This document shows, in pieces, positions 43,374 to 55,970 of a DNA stretch of 64,000 nucleotides. Made by a program: the position numbers and the translations under genes. Under the pieces are notes generated by a model. That model had not been told where the DNA came from, searched no databases, and was given only the letters and a program-made list of their open reading frames with translations. The stretch covers positions 124,001 to 188,000 of the forward strand of contig JALMLS010000208.1 of assembly GCA_038496445.1 (NCBI GenBank). Reading direction: 5' to 3'. Each line of letters opens with the position of its first letter. The first letter of the stretch is position 1. The DNA comes from Trichosphaerium sp. ATCC 40318. Lineage: Eukaryota > Discosea > Flabellinia > Trichosidae.

Positions 43374-46036
43374 ATGGGCACACCAACGGCCCTTTTCATA
43401 TCTGTTTGTTTCGCTCTATGCGCTGTATCATATGGCGCTACGAAACCTCATATTCTCTTTGTTGTCATCGATGACCTTGGCTTCGACGATGTAGGATTTC
43501 GCTCTCACCAAATAAATACACCTACTGTGGACTCATTAGCCGCTGAAGGCACGTGTTTTTCTTGTTTATGGTTATCTACGAGCTCACGCTCTATAAAGGT
43601 GTTATACTCGACCAGTACTACGTACAAGATGTATGCTCGCCAACTAGGTCAACGTTTTTGAGCGGGAGGTACGCGAAAACAAATTAAAACTAAAAACACC
43701 TTACGAAGTCACGTGATTTTGTTATTTCGGATTCATCGCATAATTCATTCGCTTAGATACCCTCTTCACACTGGTATTAACGACTGGATACATCCTGCGA
43801 GCTCTTTTGGGTTACCTTTGAGTATAAACACAACGGCAGACATATTAAAAGATGCGGGATACGATACACATGCTAGTACGTCAAAATACGAAAGAGGTTC
43901 ATTTGTAAATTGTTGAACAGTTGGAAAATGGCATCTTGGGTTCCACAAGTGGGATTACACGCCTACATTTAGAGGATTCAATAGTTTTTATGGGTTCTAT
44001 ACTGGTATGTTCACGTGCGTATGCGGTAACGACTCATTTATATGTGTAGGTGGCGAGGATTACTTCAAACACACGTCAAGTGGATTCTATGATTTTAGAG
44101 ATGACAAGTCGTCCAGGTAGGCTTTGACCACTTGTATTACTGTACTTTTAATGATTTCTTAAGATGCGGTGAAGGATGTTCCAGAGTAGCTTCAGAAGCG
44201 TCAGGACAGTACTCAACTACTTTGTTTTCCGAAAGAGCAGTATCTGTACGTAGAGTTGATTAAGTTTCACGTGTACCCAAGTGGATTAGTAATTTTGAGC
44301 GCACTAACCTAAAGTTCTGTCAGAGCTTATTTCTTTTGTATTTTCTGCTTCATTAATCTTCTAATCACGTGTTTTGGTTAGGTAATCGAAAATCACGACC
44401 CTGAAACTCCTTTGTACATGTACCTTGCTTATCAGGCAGTACACGCTCCAGCTGAAGTTCCTCAATCTTACGTCGATCCATACATCAACAAAATCCAAGA
44501 TAAAAAGCGTAGAACATTCGCAGGAATGCTAAGTTGTATGGATGAAGGTACGTACACTAATAATATAGCAAGTGAGATAAATACTAAGTTTGTTATTTTT
44601 GTAAAGGATTGGGAAACGTTACAGCAATGTTAAAGAAGAAGGGCATGTGGGAAAATACACTTACAGTATTCACAACTGACAATGGCGGTATGTTTGCCGA
44701 AAAACTACCTTTTTTTTGTTTTTATTCATTGATGTTCAGGTCCAACAACTACTGGAGATGGAGTTGGTGCAAGAAACTGGCCACTTCGTGGAGGAAAGCA
44801 TAGTATTTGGGAAGGTATAAGAAACCCAAATGAGCCATTTCAAACGTGATTCTCACTGGCTGTTACAATAGGTGGCACGAGAGGCACTGCTGTTGTTCAT
44901 GGTAAAATGTTAAAGAATACGCCATACACAAACAAAAATTTAATGCACTCTGTTGATTGGTTACCAACACTATCGAACCTGGTTGGTGGTAAAACACCTA
45001 CAGACCTAGATGGTACGATGCACAAGTTATAGTTTTTTCTTCTTTTTTTCTTATTATCCGCAAAACTGACTTTGGCTTCACACGCTGTCTTGTATCAAGT
45101 ATTTATTGAATTTTATTAAGGCGTTGATCAGTGGGATTCTATTGCGAATAAAGGAAAATCCGTCCGTAATGAAATACTTTATGGTATTGATGATGATCCA
45201 ATGGCAAATAGAGGCATTCGTGTTGGAAAATGGAAACTTCTTCAACAATCAGGCGGTACGCTCCAAGTCATTCTCATGTAACCTTAATATATTGTACATA
45301 GGTACTCCAGACACTTGGTATGCACCAGTAAATCTCACAGCGCCACTGTATGCGTTGAACCCTCTTCTTCAATGTCAGACTGCTTCTGGTGTTTGTTTCA
45401 ATGAAAAAGCGTTGGACACCATATCTTCAAGTACAGAGACTCTTTGTTGTGATGCTTGTATGAAGAATACAGCATGTAATGCTTGGACTCTTCATTTAGA
45501 TACATCTAAATGCAACTTATTCGGTAGCGTAGCAAATACACACAGGATATACGGGTACGTTTAATCAACAAAACGGTTTTTTCTCTGGGTGGTTTTGGAT
45601 ACTACAGACTTTAGTGACAACGCTTTGTCCTGAACCCAATAGTTCTGTTCGTTCTAGTAAACATTACCCACACCCTTTTTTGAGATATATACTGTATGAG
45701 CTAACTTTTAATTGACCTTAGGTATTGCACTTCTGGTTCTGGACATGCTAGTCTTCCTCAATTGAATGTGCAGTTGTATGACTTATCTGTTGATCCTACA
45801 GAACATCATGATGTCGCTGCTAGTAATCCAGATGTTGTTAAGTCGTTACTCGCAAGATTACAAGAAATAGATGCAACAGGTGTGCCAACAGGCCACAACG
45901 GTAAGAAATAGAGTTTTTGATGTTATCTCAAAAGCAACTAACTGATTTTGTTTCTTCCTCTTAAGATCCTAAATGTGGAAAACCTGTGCATCCTACTGAT
46001 CCGGTAGTTGGAAAAGTATGGGCTCCTTGGTGTTAG
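43374..46036 (+). CDS. Secreted arylsulfatase with Cys-rich PAN-like insert
   Basis: Signal peptide [20 protein letters not shown], then [18 protein letters not shown] with the metal-binding Asp pair. The catalytic signature [13 protein letters not shown] is in the exon near 43630-43672. Further motifs: [47 protein letters not shown] and [12 protein letters not shown]. Unlike the sulfatase at 6443-8389 it carries an insert near residue 400 ([19 protein letters not shown]) resembling PAN/apple-type Cys spacing. It ends [10 protein letters not shown]. Likely role: extracellular or lysosomal removal of sulfate from polysaccharides. Exons are joined by short introns with GTACGT-like donors; AATAAA lies 30 bp after the stop. 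Confidence 0.85.
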
Positions 46037-46327
46037 CTTTTGTTCATTGGTAAAGTTGCTTGTTTTTATCAATAAAACAATTCTTGGAATCTGAAAAAAA
46101 AAAGTGCCTGTGTCTCAAGAAATCAAAGTATAACCGTTTTATTGTATCAAATGCAATTGACTTGTAAAAATCCACTTTTAAACTGTTTAATATAGTACAA
46201 GGAACATACTAGGTAGGTATTCAATGGTAATACATGAGAACTAACGTATTTTCTACCCTCTTCTGTTAATACAACAAATTAACTGATTATCTTCATGTTC
46301 CATATTACAGTATACAACAGATTTAAG

Positions 46328-47715
46328 TCAAAATTCATACCATCTAAAAATATCCAAGGCATGTAAAGCCTCAGTATTCTTTTGAACACAATCAAGATAC
46401 ATACACCAGCTGTCATATTTTGTGCCTCTTAAATCAATCTCATGTACACCCGCCAATGCCTTTAAACCTTCATCTGTAATTTGATAACAACAACTGAGAT
46501 TGATGGCATGAACACCTGAAAGCCATTTCAAACCTTTGTCTGTAATACCATCACAATGACTAAGATCAATACTATGAACACCTGAAAGTGATTTTAGACC
46601 TTCATCTGTAATATAATAACAATGACTAAGATTGATAGTATGAACACGTGAAAGTGATTTCATACCCTCGTCTGTAATGCAACGGCAACGACTGATATTG
46701 ATGGCATGAACATCTGAAAGCCAGCGCAAACCTTTGTCTGTAATACGCTTACAATAACTAATATCAATAGTATGAACATGTGAAAGTGACTTTAGACCTT
46801 CATCTGTAATTTGATAACAACAACTGAGATTGATGGCATGAACACCACAAAGCCATTTCAAACCTTCATCTGTAACACCAGAACTACTAAGATCAATGGT
46901 GTGAACATCTGAAAGCAATTTTAGACCTTCATCTGTAACACGATAACACCCACTAAGATTGATAGTATGGACACCTGCTAGCCATTTAATACTGTCATCA
47001 CAAACACCTTTACAACCACTGAGATTAATAGCGTGGACACCAGAAAGCCATTTTAAGCCTTTGGTTGTAATAAGCCTACAATTCCATAGATTGATAGTAT
47101 GAACGCCTGAAAGCCATTTTAAACCTTCATCTGTAATATAAAAACAATGACTAATATCAATAGTATGAACACCTGCTAGCCATTTAATACTGTCATCACA
47201 AACACCTTTACAACCACTGAGGTTGATAGTATGAACACCAGCAAATTGTTTTGCATTACTAACACTAAAATCAAAGAGGAGAGTGATTTTTGTGTGGCGT
47301 AGAGCACTATTATGTTTTAAAAGCGCTTTTACTTCATCATCAGATTTAATACTGACACGTTCATATCCAATAACATCGTGGACAATAGAAGCAAAGAGAT
47401 GGCATGTTTGACAAGCTGCAAATCGGGCTTTGGTCGTTTGACGTAAAATATGAGCTAAAATCTCTGTTGGGAAGTCTAGAATGTGTATTGGTGTGCTTGT
47501 GGAATGTTAAACGTTAAACAGAGCGATATTGGTACAGCATACCTTTGATAATCGGTATCCGGAAGATGTATTGACATATTGAAGCTGTAAGGTAAAAATC
47601 TGGGTGCGTACTGTACTCTGGAAAATTCTTGAGTTTTTTTACGCACGTGCGAAATTAATAATAATTTTTTTTTTTGGTAAAAGTTGTGTACAACATTACT
47701 TACCATGCTGGCCAT
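46328..47715 (-). CDS. F-box/leucine-rich repeat protein
   Basis: One long frame (47506 down to 46328) begins with an F-box-like segment ILDFPTEILAHILRQTTKAR and CHLFASIVHDVIGYERVSIK. About 14 LRR units of 23-24 residues follow (core LKWLSGVHAINLSCCYQITDEG), and it ends LDIFRWYEF. F-box/LRR proteins recruit substrates to SCF ubiquitin ligases. No in-frame ATG precedes the F-box. The upstream leader (MASM, donor GTAAGT at about 47704; then MSIHLPDTDYQRYAVPISL) is in another frame. Splicing with a GTACCA donor and TAG acceptor near 47465 could join them. A frameshift is the alternative. Truncated or decayed relatives are at 1192-1518, 18190-18430, 49608-49810 and 51670-51726. Confidence 0.65.
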
Positions 47716-48026
47716 CTATCTTCAACATTACTTTATGTAAGAGGCAAGACTGATACTATTGTTTTTCTTACATTTGACCATAAAATAATGACATTGCACA
47801 GTAACAGTGGTTGACCTTTCTTTGAGACAACATGTTGTCAGTCACTTAAAGTAGGGTTTTTCTAGGTTGTTGCCACAGTATATCATAGTTATTGTACGTG
47901 TCTTTCAAGTTTGCTACTGGTTTGGCAGAAGTATCTAAGTGTAAGATCTTGTAAGAACTAACAAAACTGACAGATCAATTCTTATAAGTCAATATTTTGA
48001 GTACAGAACGTTATGTTGGTTATTTA
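47716..48026. other. Intergenic region
   Basis: About 310 bp, no gene or repeat recognised. Confidence 0.35.
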
Positions 48027-49131
48027 TCAGTGTTTTTGTATAGCCAGTGTTTCTATCATGGCGATTGCTACAGCTTCAAACTTACGTTTGTGAAAAGCTG
48101 GACAATAGTAGCGTTCAATTTGGTTACTAATTTTTCCAACCATTTTCCCAAAAGCTCTGAATTGTATTGCTAAATTAACTTCATAGTCTTTTGACGAATA
48201 CCCTTCCTTGCGTCTATCCTCAATATCTTTTTTTATCTTATTGAACCTCTCTTCTATTACCATATGGGTTAACTTGTATGTATGGCCTGAACCAGGATAA
48301 TTGCTTGTCGCCAATCTGTAAACAGAAAAACAATTAGCTAAAATATTTACACGTGGTAGCAGATCTAGCCTGCTTTCCGTTTGCTGTGACAAACAATATA
48401 AGCAGATACAGTCAAAGCACAAGGCAGTTATTGTTTTCTGTTAGTATCCACAGAGAAATTGGTTAAGAATCTTCTTGGTTGACAAGGATGGAAGTAATTA
48501 CGTACTTAAATGATGTTGAGTAAATAGTCTGGTATTTCTTGACAGCTATTCGAAATTTACTACCTTCCATGGTATGCCACATGTTTGTGATTTCATCGTA
48601 CCTAAAAAACAATAAGATAGATAACACAATACAAACAAATTCCACAAAAATCACATGATAGTAATTCGTCAAGCAGATTTTTTTATCAAGAACAATAACT
48701 TTGATTTGACTGAAGTTAGATCTTAGTGTATTCTAAGGCACTTAGTGAGAAATCACGTACAAGTAGAGCATAGCTTCGTTCATTTCAGGTATTGATTCAT
48801 AAGAGCTGGCACTCGGTAGGGGTGACATGTTGAGGTGATATGCAACAAAGCGATAAGGTTCACTTTGACCGTTAAGTTTTCTGAACATTTGCTTAAATTC
48901 AGACATTTGATGTTTTGATAAATCATCGGAGTCGCCAGAAATAGGACATTCAGGCCAGAATCTGGTGTTTGACGCCATTTTCTTGTATTTTGTAATAAGA
49001 AGGTGTTTATTGTTGCTAAAAGAGTTTAAAGTCCAACATGTAGCACCCAAGACCTGTAATTGATCAAAAGATACTGTTTCACACAGTCTGAACCAAAAAC
49101 TAACAAGACTGACGCCTTCTTCCGTTTCCAT
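48027..49131 (-). CDS. Unknown protein with F-box-like N-terminus
   Basis: Starts METEEGVSLVSFWFRLCETV. The stretch SFDQLQVLGATCWTLNSFSN resembles an F-box helix-turn-helix, which is tentative. Three exons join in phase through GTACGT donors near 48763 and 48506. The rest is helical and charged: LYDEITNMWHTMEGSKFRIA, then ERFNKIKKDIEDRRKEGYSS and HKRKFEAVAIAMIETL. No transmembrane segment or signal peptide. No family recognised. It lies among F-box/LRR and F-box/YwqK genes, which supports but does not prove a shared function. Confidence 0.6.
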
Positions 49132-49607
49132 GGTCGTTTATCAGTACCACGTGGTATTGTTCGGGTTAATTTAAGCACTTGGGAAATAGTTTGACCTAAA
49201 TTAGGAGATAAGGTGTTACTTACAGAATTCTTCACCTAGTTTTTCCCGCCCTTGCAACTACTTTATAAGCTAAATCAAATTCAAGCCGTGTCTGTGCAAT
49301 TTGAACGATTTGAACTATGTCATAAAAACTTGCAAAAAAGCTATAACTCATTTCTTCTTATCCCAAGCATCAAAATACTTCAGTGTAGATACATCATCCA
49401 GTGGACCCTTATTTGATTAGCATACAGCAACGCGGTCCTATTCTTTCCGAGCTGCCCTATTTTTACCGCTTTTGATGCAATCACTGCGCAGAGACATTTG
49501 CGAATCAAACGTAGAAAAACCCTTGTAAAAAAAATTCTTTAAATCAGCACTCTGTAAACTCCAAACATGACTTGCATGTTTCTTATGAGATACACTACAA
49601 GAAACAG
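49132..49607. other. Intergenic region
   Basis: About 475 bp with no gene seen. The palindrome TACCACGTGGTA at about 49148-49159 lies 15-30 bp upstream of the start codon of the minus-strand gene and is a good candidate promoter element. Confidence 0.45.
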
Positions 49608-49810
49608 ATGTCTAGTAGATGGTGTGTAAGTACTGAGAGATGAACGCGCTCTAGTTTCCCAAAATGTTTCACAATATCATAGGTACGTGTTATTAAGTCA
49701 CAACCGTATATGTCAAGCATGTGAACACCTTTTAATGAATTAATGCCTTCGTTATTAACTTGCAATATGATAGAATGCTAGTATGAACACCTGCCAACGG
49801 AAACACCGTC
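49608..49810 (-). pseudogene. LRR relic of the GVHTIDL family
   Basis: On the minus strand: LAGVHT, ILSYCKLI, a frame change, then NNEGINSLKGVHMLDIYGC and GKLERVHLSVL. Two to three degenerate repeat units, no start codon. It lies immediately 5' of the second YwqK-repeat gene, as the relic at 18190-18430 lies 5' of the first. Confidence 0.55.
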
Positions 49811-49934
49811 GCAATGTAGTCAGAATGTAGTCAACGAGCTTCACTTTCGTTTAATCTCCCAACCAAAATTGCTAAGAAGCGATTGCGCCACCTATCGACC
49901 TGATTACTGTCAATCAACTTATAACCCAACCAGA

Positions 49935-51500
49935 ATGACATCCAAACGTCGGGTACTACCCTTTTTACCCTATTCTTAGTTTACTCTAACTGTCACTTGT
50001 TTTTTTCAGGTTAACCTTTCGGATTTTGATAATAACAATCTATTACGCCTTCCCCTTGAGCTACAGCTTGATATTATTGATTTAGATTTTGACATTTACT
50101 TAAAGTGGCCTCTATTATCTAAAACGTCGGCTACTACAACGAGGTTTGATAGCGAGTTAAAAAAGCAAGGAAAATGGTTTAAGAAAAAGAAAGACTTTCA
50201 CGTGCTACAAGCTCAACAAATTCAGAAGTACAAAGAGTGGTCTATGTATGGCCCTCTATTGGTTCATTGTTATTACCTCAATGGTAAACTTGATGGAGAG
50301 ATTAAACGTTGGTATTCAAGCGGTCAACTGAAGGTTCATTGCAAATATGTAAACGGCAACCTTGATGGGGAATACAAGAGTTGGTATGAAAATGGATATT
50401 TAAAGAAGTGGTACGATAGTGGTCAATTAGAAGCAGAACGTCATTATGCCAATGGTACACTTGATGGAGAAAGTAAACATTGGTATCAGAATGGTCAAAT
50501 GAAGGTTCATCGCTATTACGTAAATGGGGAACTTGATGGGGAATACAAGAGCTGGCATGATAATGGTCAATTAAAAGAGAAGTGTGAATACGTTAATGGC
50601 AGACAAAACAATAAATATATGAGTTGGTATGTGAACGGTCAGTTGAAGATGCAACATTATTTCATCAATTGTTTAAGTCAAGGAGAGCATAAGAGTTGGT
50701 ATGAAACAGGTCAATTGGAAGTTCTGAGTTTTTTCTTAAACGGTAAGCAAGTTGGAGAACACAAAGAGTGGTATATACATGGTCAGATAAAAACAAAAAG
50801 TACTTGCCTTAATGGTAGTCTCCATGGAGAATTAACAAAATGGCATGGAGACGGTAGATTGAGAGAGCAGTGCACATACAAAAAAGGTGAACAAAATGGA
50901 TATTTAAAGAAGTGGTACAATAATGGTCAGTTAGAAGCAGAGTATCACTATACTAATGGTACACTTGATGGAGAAAGTAAACAGTGGTATTCAAGCGGTC
51001 AACTGAAGGTTCATTGCTACTATGTAAATGGCAAGCTTCAAGGGGAATGTAAAAGGTGGTATGACAATAGTCAATTGCAAGAGATGAGTGAATACGTCAA
51101 TGGTAAACAAAGTGGTGAATACATGAGTTGGTATGCCAATGGTCAAATGGAAAAGATGGTTCATCATAACAATGGCGAATTTAAAGCATGGCATACCAAC
51201 GGTCAACTAAAAACGCAATACCATTATGTCAACAGAATACGTCAGGGCGGTCACAAGAGTTGGTATTTGAATGGTGTGTTGAGGACACAGTATCATTTTG
51301 TCAATAACAAAATAGAAGGAGAGTACAAGAGTTGGTATAATAATGGCCAGTTGGATATTCATTGTACGTATGTCAATGGTAAACGAGATGGGGAGTATAA
51401 GCATTGGTACAAAAATGGACAATTTGGAGAGCATCGTCACTATGTCAATGGTAAAATAGAAGAATACAAAAGTTGGCCTCATAACCCTTTTTATGTGTGA
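49935..51500 (+). CDS. F-box-like protein with YwqK/MORN-variant repeats (second copy)
   Basis: Exon 1 (49935-49952, MTSKRR) joins in phase through donor GTACTA and acceptor TTTTTTCAG to a long exon starting at 50010. The N-terminal segment LLRLPLELQLDIIDLDFDIY, then WPLLSKTSA, aligns with the F-box-like start of the gene at 19074. About seventeen repeat units follow (core WYSSGQLKVHCKYVNGNLDGE). Several units are more alike to each other than to those of the other gene (for example around 50400 and 50900), pointing to internal duplication. The role is unknown; substrate adaptor is inference. Choosing the ATG at 50235 instead would delete the F-box-like part. Confidence 0.7.
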
Positions 51501-52334
51501 ACACCTGGAAGGATCGAAGTATGAAATCATCAATTTGTAATTGATAAGTGGGTACCAATCCTCGGTAGCTAGAACAGTTTTGTATTCTAATAAATATTTG
51601 TTGTGTACTGATTGTTTCTTATTTGTCAACCTTTTCTTTGCAAAAAAAACATGGATTTTTGTTAATCTTTTTGACAAAGGCTTGAGCGCTCTTTCCACTG
51701 TTCACAATCTTAAGCTTGAAGGTTGAAAAAGATAACAAATGAGGCGTCAAATCGCTGAGAGTTTATACACTTAGCATATCAATGTACTTTAAACTGAACT
51801 CAGTGACATGCTTGTATCCTACCATGACCGTTCCCAGCGAAAATCGATGTGTACTATTATTTCTTTAGCGCAGAGTAAATGCACGAACATGTTAAAACAA
51901 CATTTCACGTGTTTGAATTCGTGAGACCGTGATCAACTCTCAAATGCCATGGATGCCCTTTGACTGGGTACAAATATACACTATATTAGCGCTATTGATA
52001 GCCACTAAGTCATTGTGTTTCCTCCCAAAACATCGTGTATAAGTTAGTCTGGATCAGGCTCAATGGTTATTCTAACTTTGAAGTCATAACAAAATGCTAT
52101 TTTATTTATATGTACGCATACCACTGTATCGTACAATTTATGTTTGAATGTCAGTATTAGTTTTTATTTGGGTTTGGGTGGTTTGCTGTTGAAAGAAGGA
52201 AACTGAATGTAACCAAAAAGAGGAAAAAAATAGGAATCCGCTTAGCGTTTATGAAAAACCAGTCCTCCAAGTAGCCAATAGAATCAACCATGCTCAAGTT
52301 TAGTCTATGGTCTTATAGTATTAATTTTATAATT
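51501..52334. other. Intergenic region with an LRR remnant
   Basis: About 830 bp. The stretch after the YwqK-gene stop (GTGTGAACACCTGGAAGG) looks like an antisense LRR unit. A sense unit lies at 51670-51726. No other gene. CACGTG at about 51906. Confidence 0.4.
51670..51726 (+). pseudogene. Single LRR unit relic
   Basis: Encodes DKGLSALSTVHNLKLEG, the repeat core of the F-box/LRR family, in an ORF without other family features. Confidence 0.45.
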
Positions 52335-55300
52335 TTAATCCAAATGTAGTCCCATAGCTAGTAATAAAAGTAAACGTTTGACAAAAAAAACTTCAAAAAA
52401 GAAATCAAACATGGTGAAGAGCGTACTTTTTAAATACTCTGTTGTCTCTTCATATTCTCTCTTTTGTCTAGCTTTATCCCATCCTAACTCTTCTGACATT
52501 ATAGATATAACACGAGGTAATGATTCAAATGATCTAATATTAGAAATAAGAACAAGGTAACTCAAACAAACCAGGAAATGTTGAAAGAAAAACGCAATTA
52601 CGCATTAGAATCTAAAAATGCAAGTCTTGTCCTTCTAGCAAGCACGTCTGAGGCAGTCATAGCGAATTCATGTCTTACAGCATATACAACTTCAGCTTCT
52701 AGGTAAGGATATTCTCCGGAAGGATCAAGACGTTTACCAAGTTTCTAAAAAAACTTGTTTTAAAAAAACACATTCAAGTAGCTACAGCAACTAATTTAAC
52801 TTACTGGCCACCGCTTCCCTGTCTCTTTAGCAAGTTCGGCAATCATAAAAGCACGGTCTCCATATGAAGAAGATAAATGTTGTGCAACACTTTTCTCAAA
52901 ACCTGTAACAAAATAAGAAGAGAAAGAGGAACAAACACAAAAAGTTGTTTTCTCATTAAAAACATACCACACTGTTGAATCAAACGAATAGGAAGTGTAG
53001 AAGAGTAATTCGCTGCTCCTAAAAGTCTTATCTTCTCTGTAACACAATTTGTATGCTTTAAAGGATTCAAGTCAAACTCTGTTATAGCTCTATCAACAGC
53101 ATCTTGTGCCATTCTCCTATTATACAAAATAAACCAAATACTCACTTAAAAGAACAAAAAACACTTGTTTCTTTGACATGCCTGTATGTAGTCCACTTGC
53201 CTCCAGCGACAGTCATGAGCCTCTTAGGACTCATAGTAATTAGATGATTTCTTACAAGTTCTTGGGTATCTGTTGTTGAAGGATCTTTAACCAAAGGTCT
53301 GATACCTTTATACTGTAAGTAAACACAGAAGAACGTTTATGGAGTACTATTTAAACGTACCCGACCAAGCTGCTAAAATATCGTCCTTCGTCAATTTGAT
53401 ATCTGGATGCTATAAATATGTAAATATTCTATCCTTTAAGGAGAAGAGAAAACGTGAACCTCAAGTTCTTTGTTGACCATTGAGTTCGAAAATAATTTTG
53501 ATATAAAAATTAAAAAAAATCAAGAAACGTCATCACGTGAACGAACCAAATAGCTTTGTACTTCTCCAAGAACAAAATCAACTTCTGCTTCTGTTGGGGA
53601 AGGATGTTGTTTGATTTCTACTGGTACATCTGTCGTTCCAGCAACTACATTTCCCTTTGGTTGAAAGAGTAAGTATTGGCTTTGCGATTGGGTTCTGAAC
53701 TATTACCTCCCATGGCAAGAAGAAAATAACACGTCCGTCAGATGAAGCAGGGTCCAAAAGGCCCATATCTGGTGGTGTGAAATATTTTGGTAGTACAATA
53801 TGTACTCCCTGAGAAGGTACTGAACAATAAAGTTAATATGAGATAAATCAGTAAATGTAGTTTTGTTAATCAACGTCAACTTGAGCGTACCAACAATATC
53901 AACATGTTCACCACCTTCCATCTTTCGCACTGGATCAGCATATGGTCCAGTAGCATTTACGACACCCTGAATTATATCAGTAAGGTAGTACATAATGATA
54001 AACACAAAAGTGTATAACAAGGCGTGTATGAACAAGGTTTAAAAAAAATAGTGTACCTTTGCTTTTATTGTCCATGAGTCGCCATCTATCATATCTTTCA
54101 CTTTTACACCAACAATTTTCTCTGATCCATCTTCCATTCTCTCACCAACCAAATCTGTTACCTGGAAAGTGAAGAGATAAGTAACAGAAAACTAATGTAA
54201 GTCTAATTATACCTCTACATGATTTGCGAGGTTAGCGCCAAGAGCAGAAGCAGTGCAAGCAAGTACAACATTCACTCTAGAATCGTTCATTTGCCCATCA
54301 TAATAAACCATTGCTCCTTTCAGATTATCCTTCTTAATCTAGATAAAACGTGAATAAATCGAAGCACAAGTTCAAAGAAAAAAAGAAGAACAAGAATTCT
54401 GCTTTCTGTTTTCCAGATCGACCCAAAAGCTTGGGTTGGAGCGCTATAAATAAGCAGATAAAATATATCTCTCTCGGTAACCAATAAATTGATAATGTAC
54501 CATTGGAAACTTTTGTAGTGCTCTGGAAGGAAACATAAAATACGATTGTGGTAATCGTCTTTTTCCAGCTACCAAATCATACATTTTAGATCCACCAAAG
54601 TAGTATGGAACGCGCCAATACCTTAATAAAACAATAAACAATACAAACTCTAAAGATAAATCATACAAATAAACACCTCAATCGACTGGTTTTTTCACAC
54701 AAAGCAAAGTTCCAAAGGGGCAAAAAAGGAAGTTAAATTTTTACCAAAAATATTTTTACGTAAAAAAAAACACCAAAACAGTTCTTTGTCTCCAACTCTC
54801 ACATTTTGACATGTGGAATGCAATTGATATAAACCATTGTACGTACTGGTAGATAGGTATCATAATAGGTATTAAATTAGTCAGATGTGGGGCTGTACGT
54901 AGAAATGTGTAACGCTCATGTAAAGCTTCTTGTACAAGCTTAAATTGCCGAAAGTCGAAGTTTAAGAAAGCTTTCTCCAAATAGCGTACACCTCCATGAA
55001 CGAGCTTTGTTGAGCGACTACTTGTACCAGAGCTAAAATCTACGCGTGTTTAGCACAGAGAAATGGCTGTACACTTTCGGGAACGGCGTTCAAAATATTA
55101 GAGCTAGAGTGCCCAAGACCTTTTCTAATCGATAATTCATGTGTCTACAGGCAAGGCGTACCTTCTCTTTCAAGCAATGCTACAGAAAGGCCTCTAGACG
55201 CGGCATCAAGCGCGATACCGCATCCAGTAGCGCCTCCGCCTATTACTACAAGGTCGTAGAGATTTCCAGACTTTAAAGATGTCAATTGCTCCACTCTGGT

Positions 55301-55531
55301 TGGTACGCGCTCAGGTACAGGCAAAAACTCTGATTCCGCTGCTTGGGAAGTCATTGTGCTCCATTGCTTGGCTAGAAGCAATAAACTAAACACAGACGAA
55401 CCAGCTACTGCGCCAACAGCAAACCTGTTATGTAACCACGCGTTACCGAACATAGTTAGGGATATTAGCGATTTTTGACGGGATGTTGACTCGTATACCG
55501 TAACAACATTCACCCACTCAAACGTAGCCAT
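52335..55531 (-). CDS. FAD-dependent glycerol-3-phosphate dehydrogenase, mitochondrial type
   Basis: Starts [20 protein letters not shown], a Ser/Arg-rich leader, then a hydrophobic stretch ([14 protein letters not shown]) as in inner-membrane targeting. FAD-binding motif [20 protein letters not shown], then [44 protein letters not shown]-type core strands, GTTDVPVEI and AAWSGLIKP. The C-terminal domain has [18 protein letters not shown] and ends EEYLKTMGLHLD-like sequence through a final small exon. It oxidises glycerol 3-phosphate to dihydroxyacetone phosphate and passes electrons to quinone. No EF-hands were seen, unlike animal GPD2. About 15 introns, many with GTACGT donors. Confidence 0.9.
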
Positions 55532-55970
55532 GCTTCATACCGCGAGACGCAAAAATATCCAATTCTACAATAATGGCTGTCTAGTTTTTTTAATCTGCAA
55601 CTCGTGATCGGCTACAAGTCCTTTCGCGTAGCGCGTATTACGTACAGCATTGAAAACGGATCTTTTGATTATAGGACAACGTAAAAAGGTTTTTTTGCGC
55701 TTACTTTGGTAGTTTCTCGTTCTGTTTCGTTTGACAGCCACTTTGATGCCGTTTACGTTGTATCAAAGACATTCGTTGCTTTGACGTCTAGAACTGCCCT
55801 ATCACGTGACATTAACTACATGGGAGCGATATCTCGCCAAGAGTACTAGATAGAGTTAATTCTAACCCAGTTTAAACGTAACAGTTCGACCAATAACAAA
55901 TTGTGCGGAAATATCTCAGCGTTTAATATTTTCTTCAATTTGCTCTGTGCTCAACTAAACCGCAGTGTAA
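55532..55970. promoter_or_regulatory. Divergent intergenic region
   Basis: About 440 bp between divergently transcribed mitochondrial-type genes. Contains TCACGTGA-like sequence at about 55802-55810. No ORF. Shared regulation of the two is possible but unproven. Confidence 0.4.

Noticed and set aside
46328-51726. Integrated viral segment, suggested by clustered F-box/LRR and YwqK-repeat genes.
   Set aside because: No viral hallmark gene (capsid, polymerase, packaging ATPase) was found, and the genes carry introns and sit among host genes.
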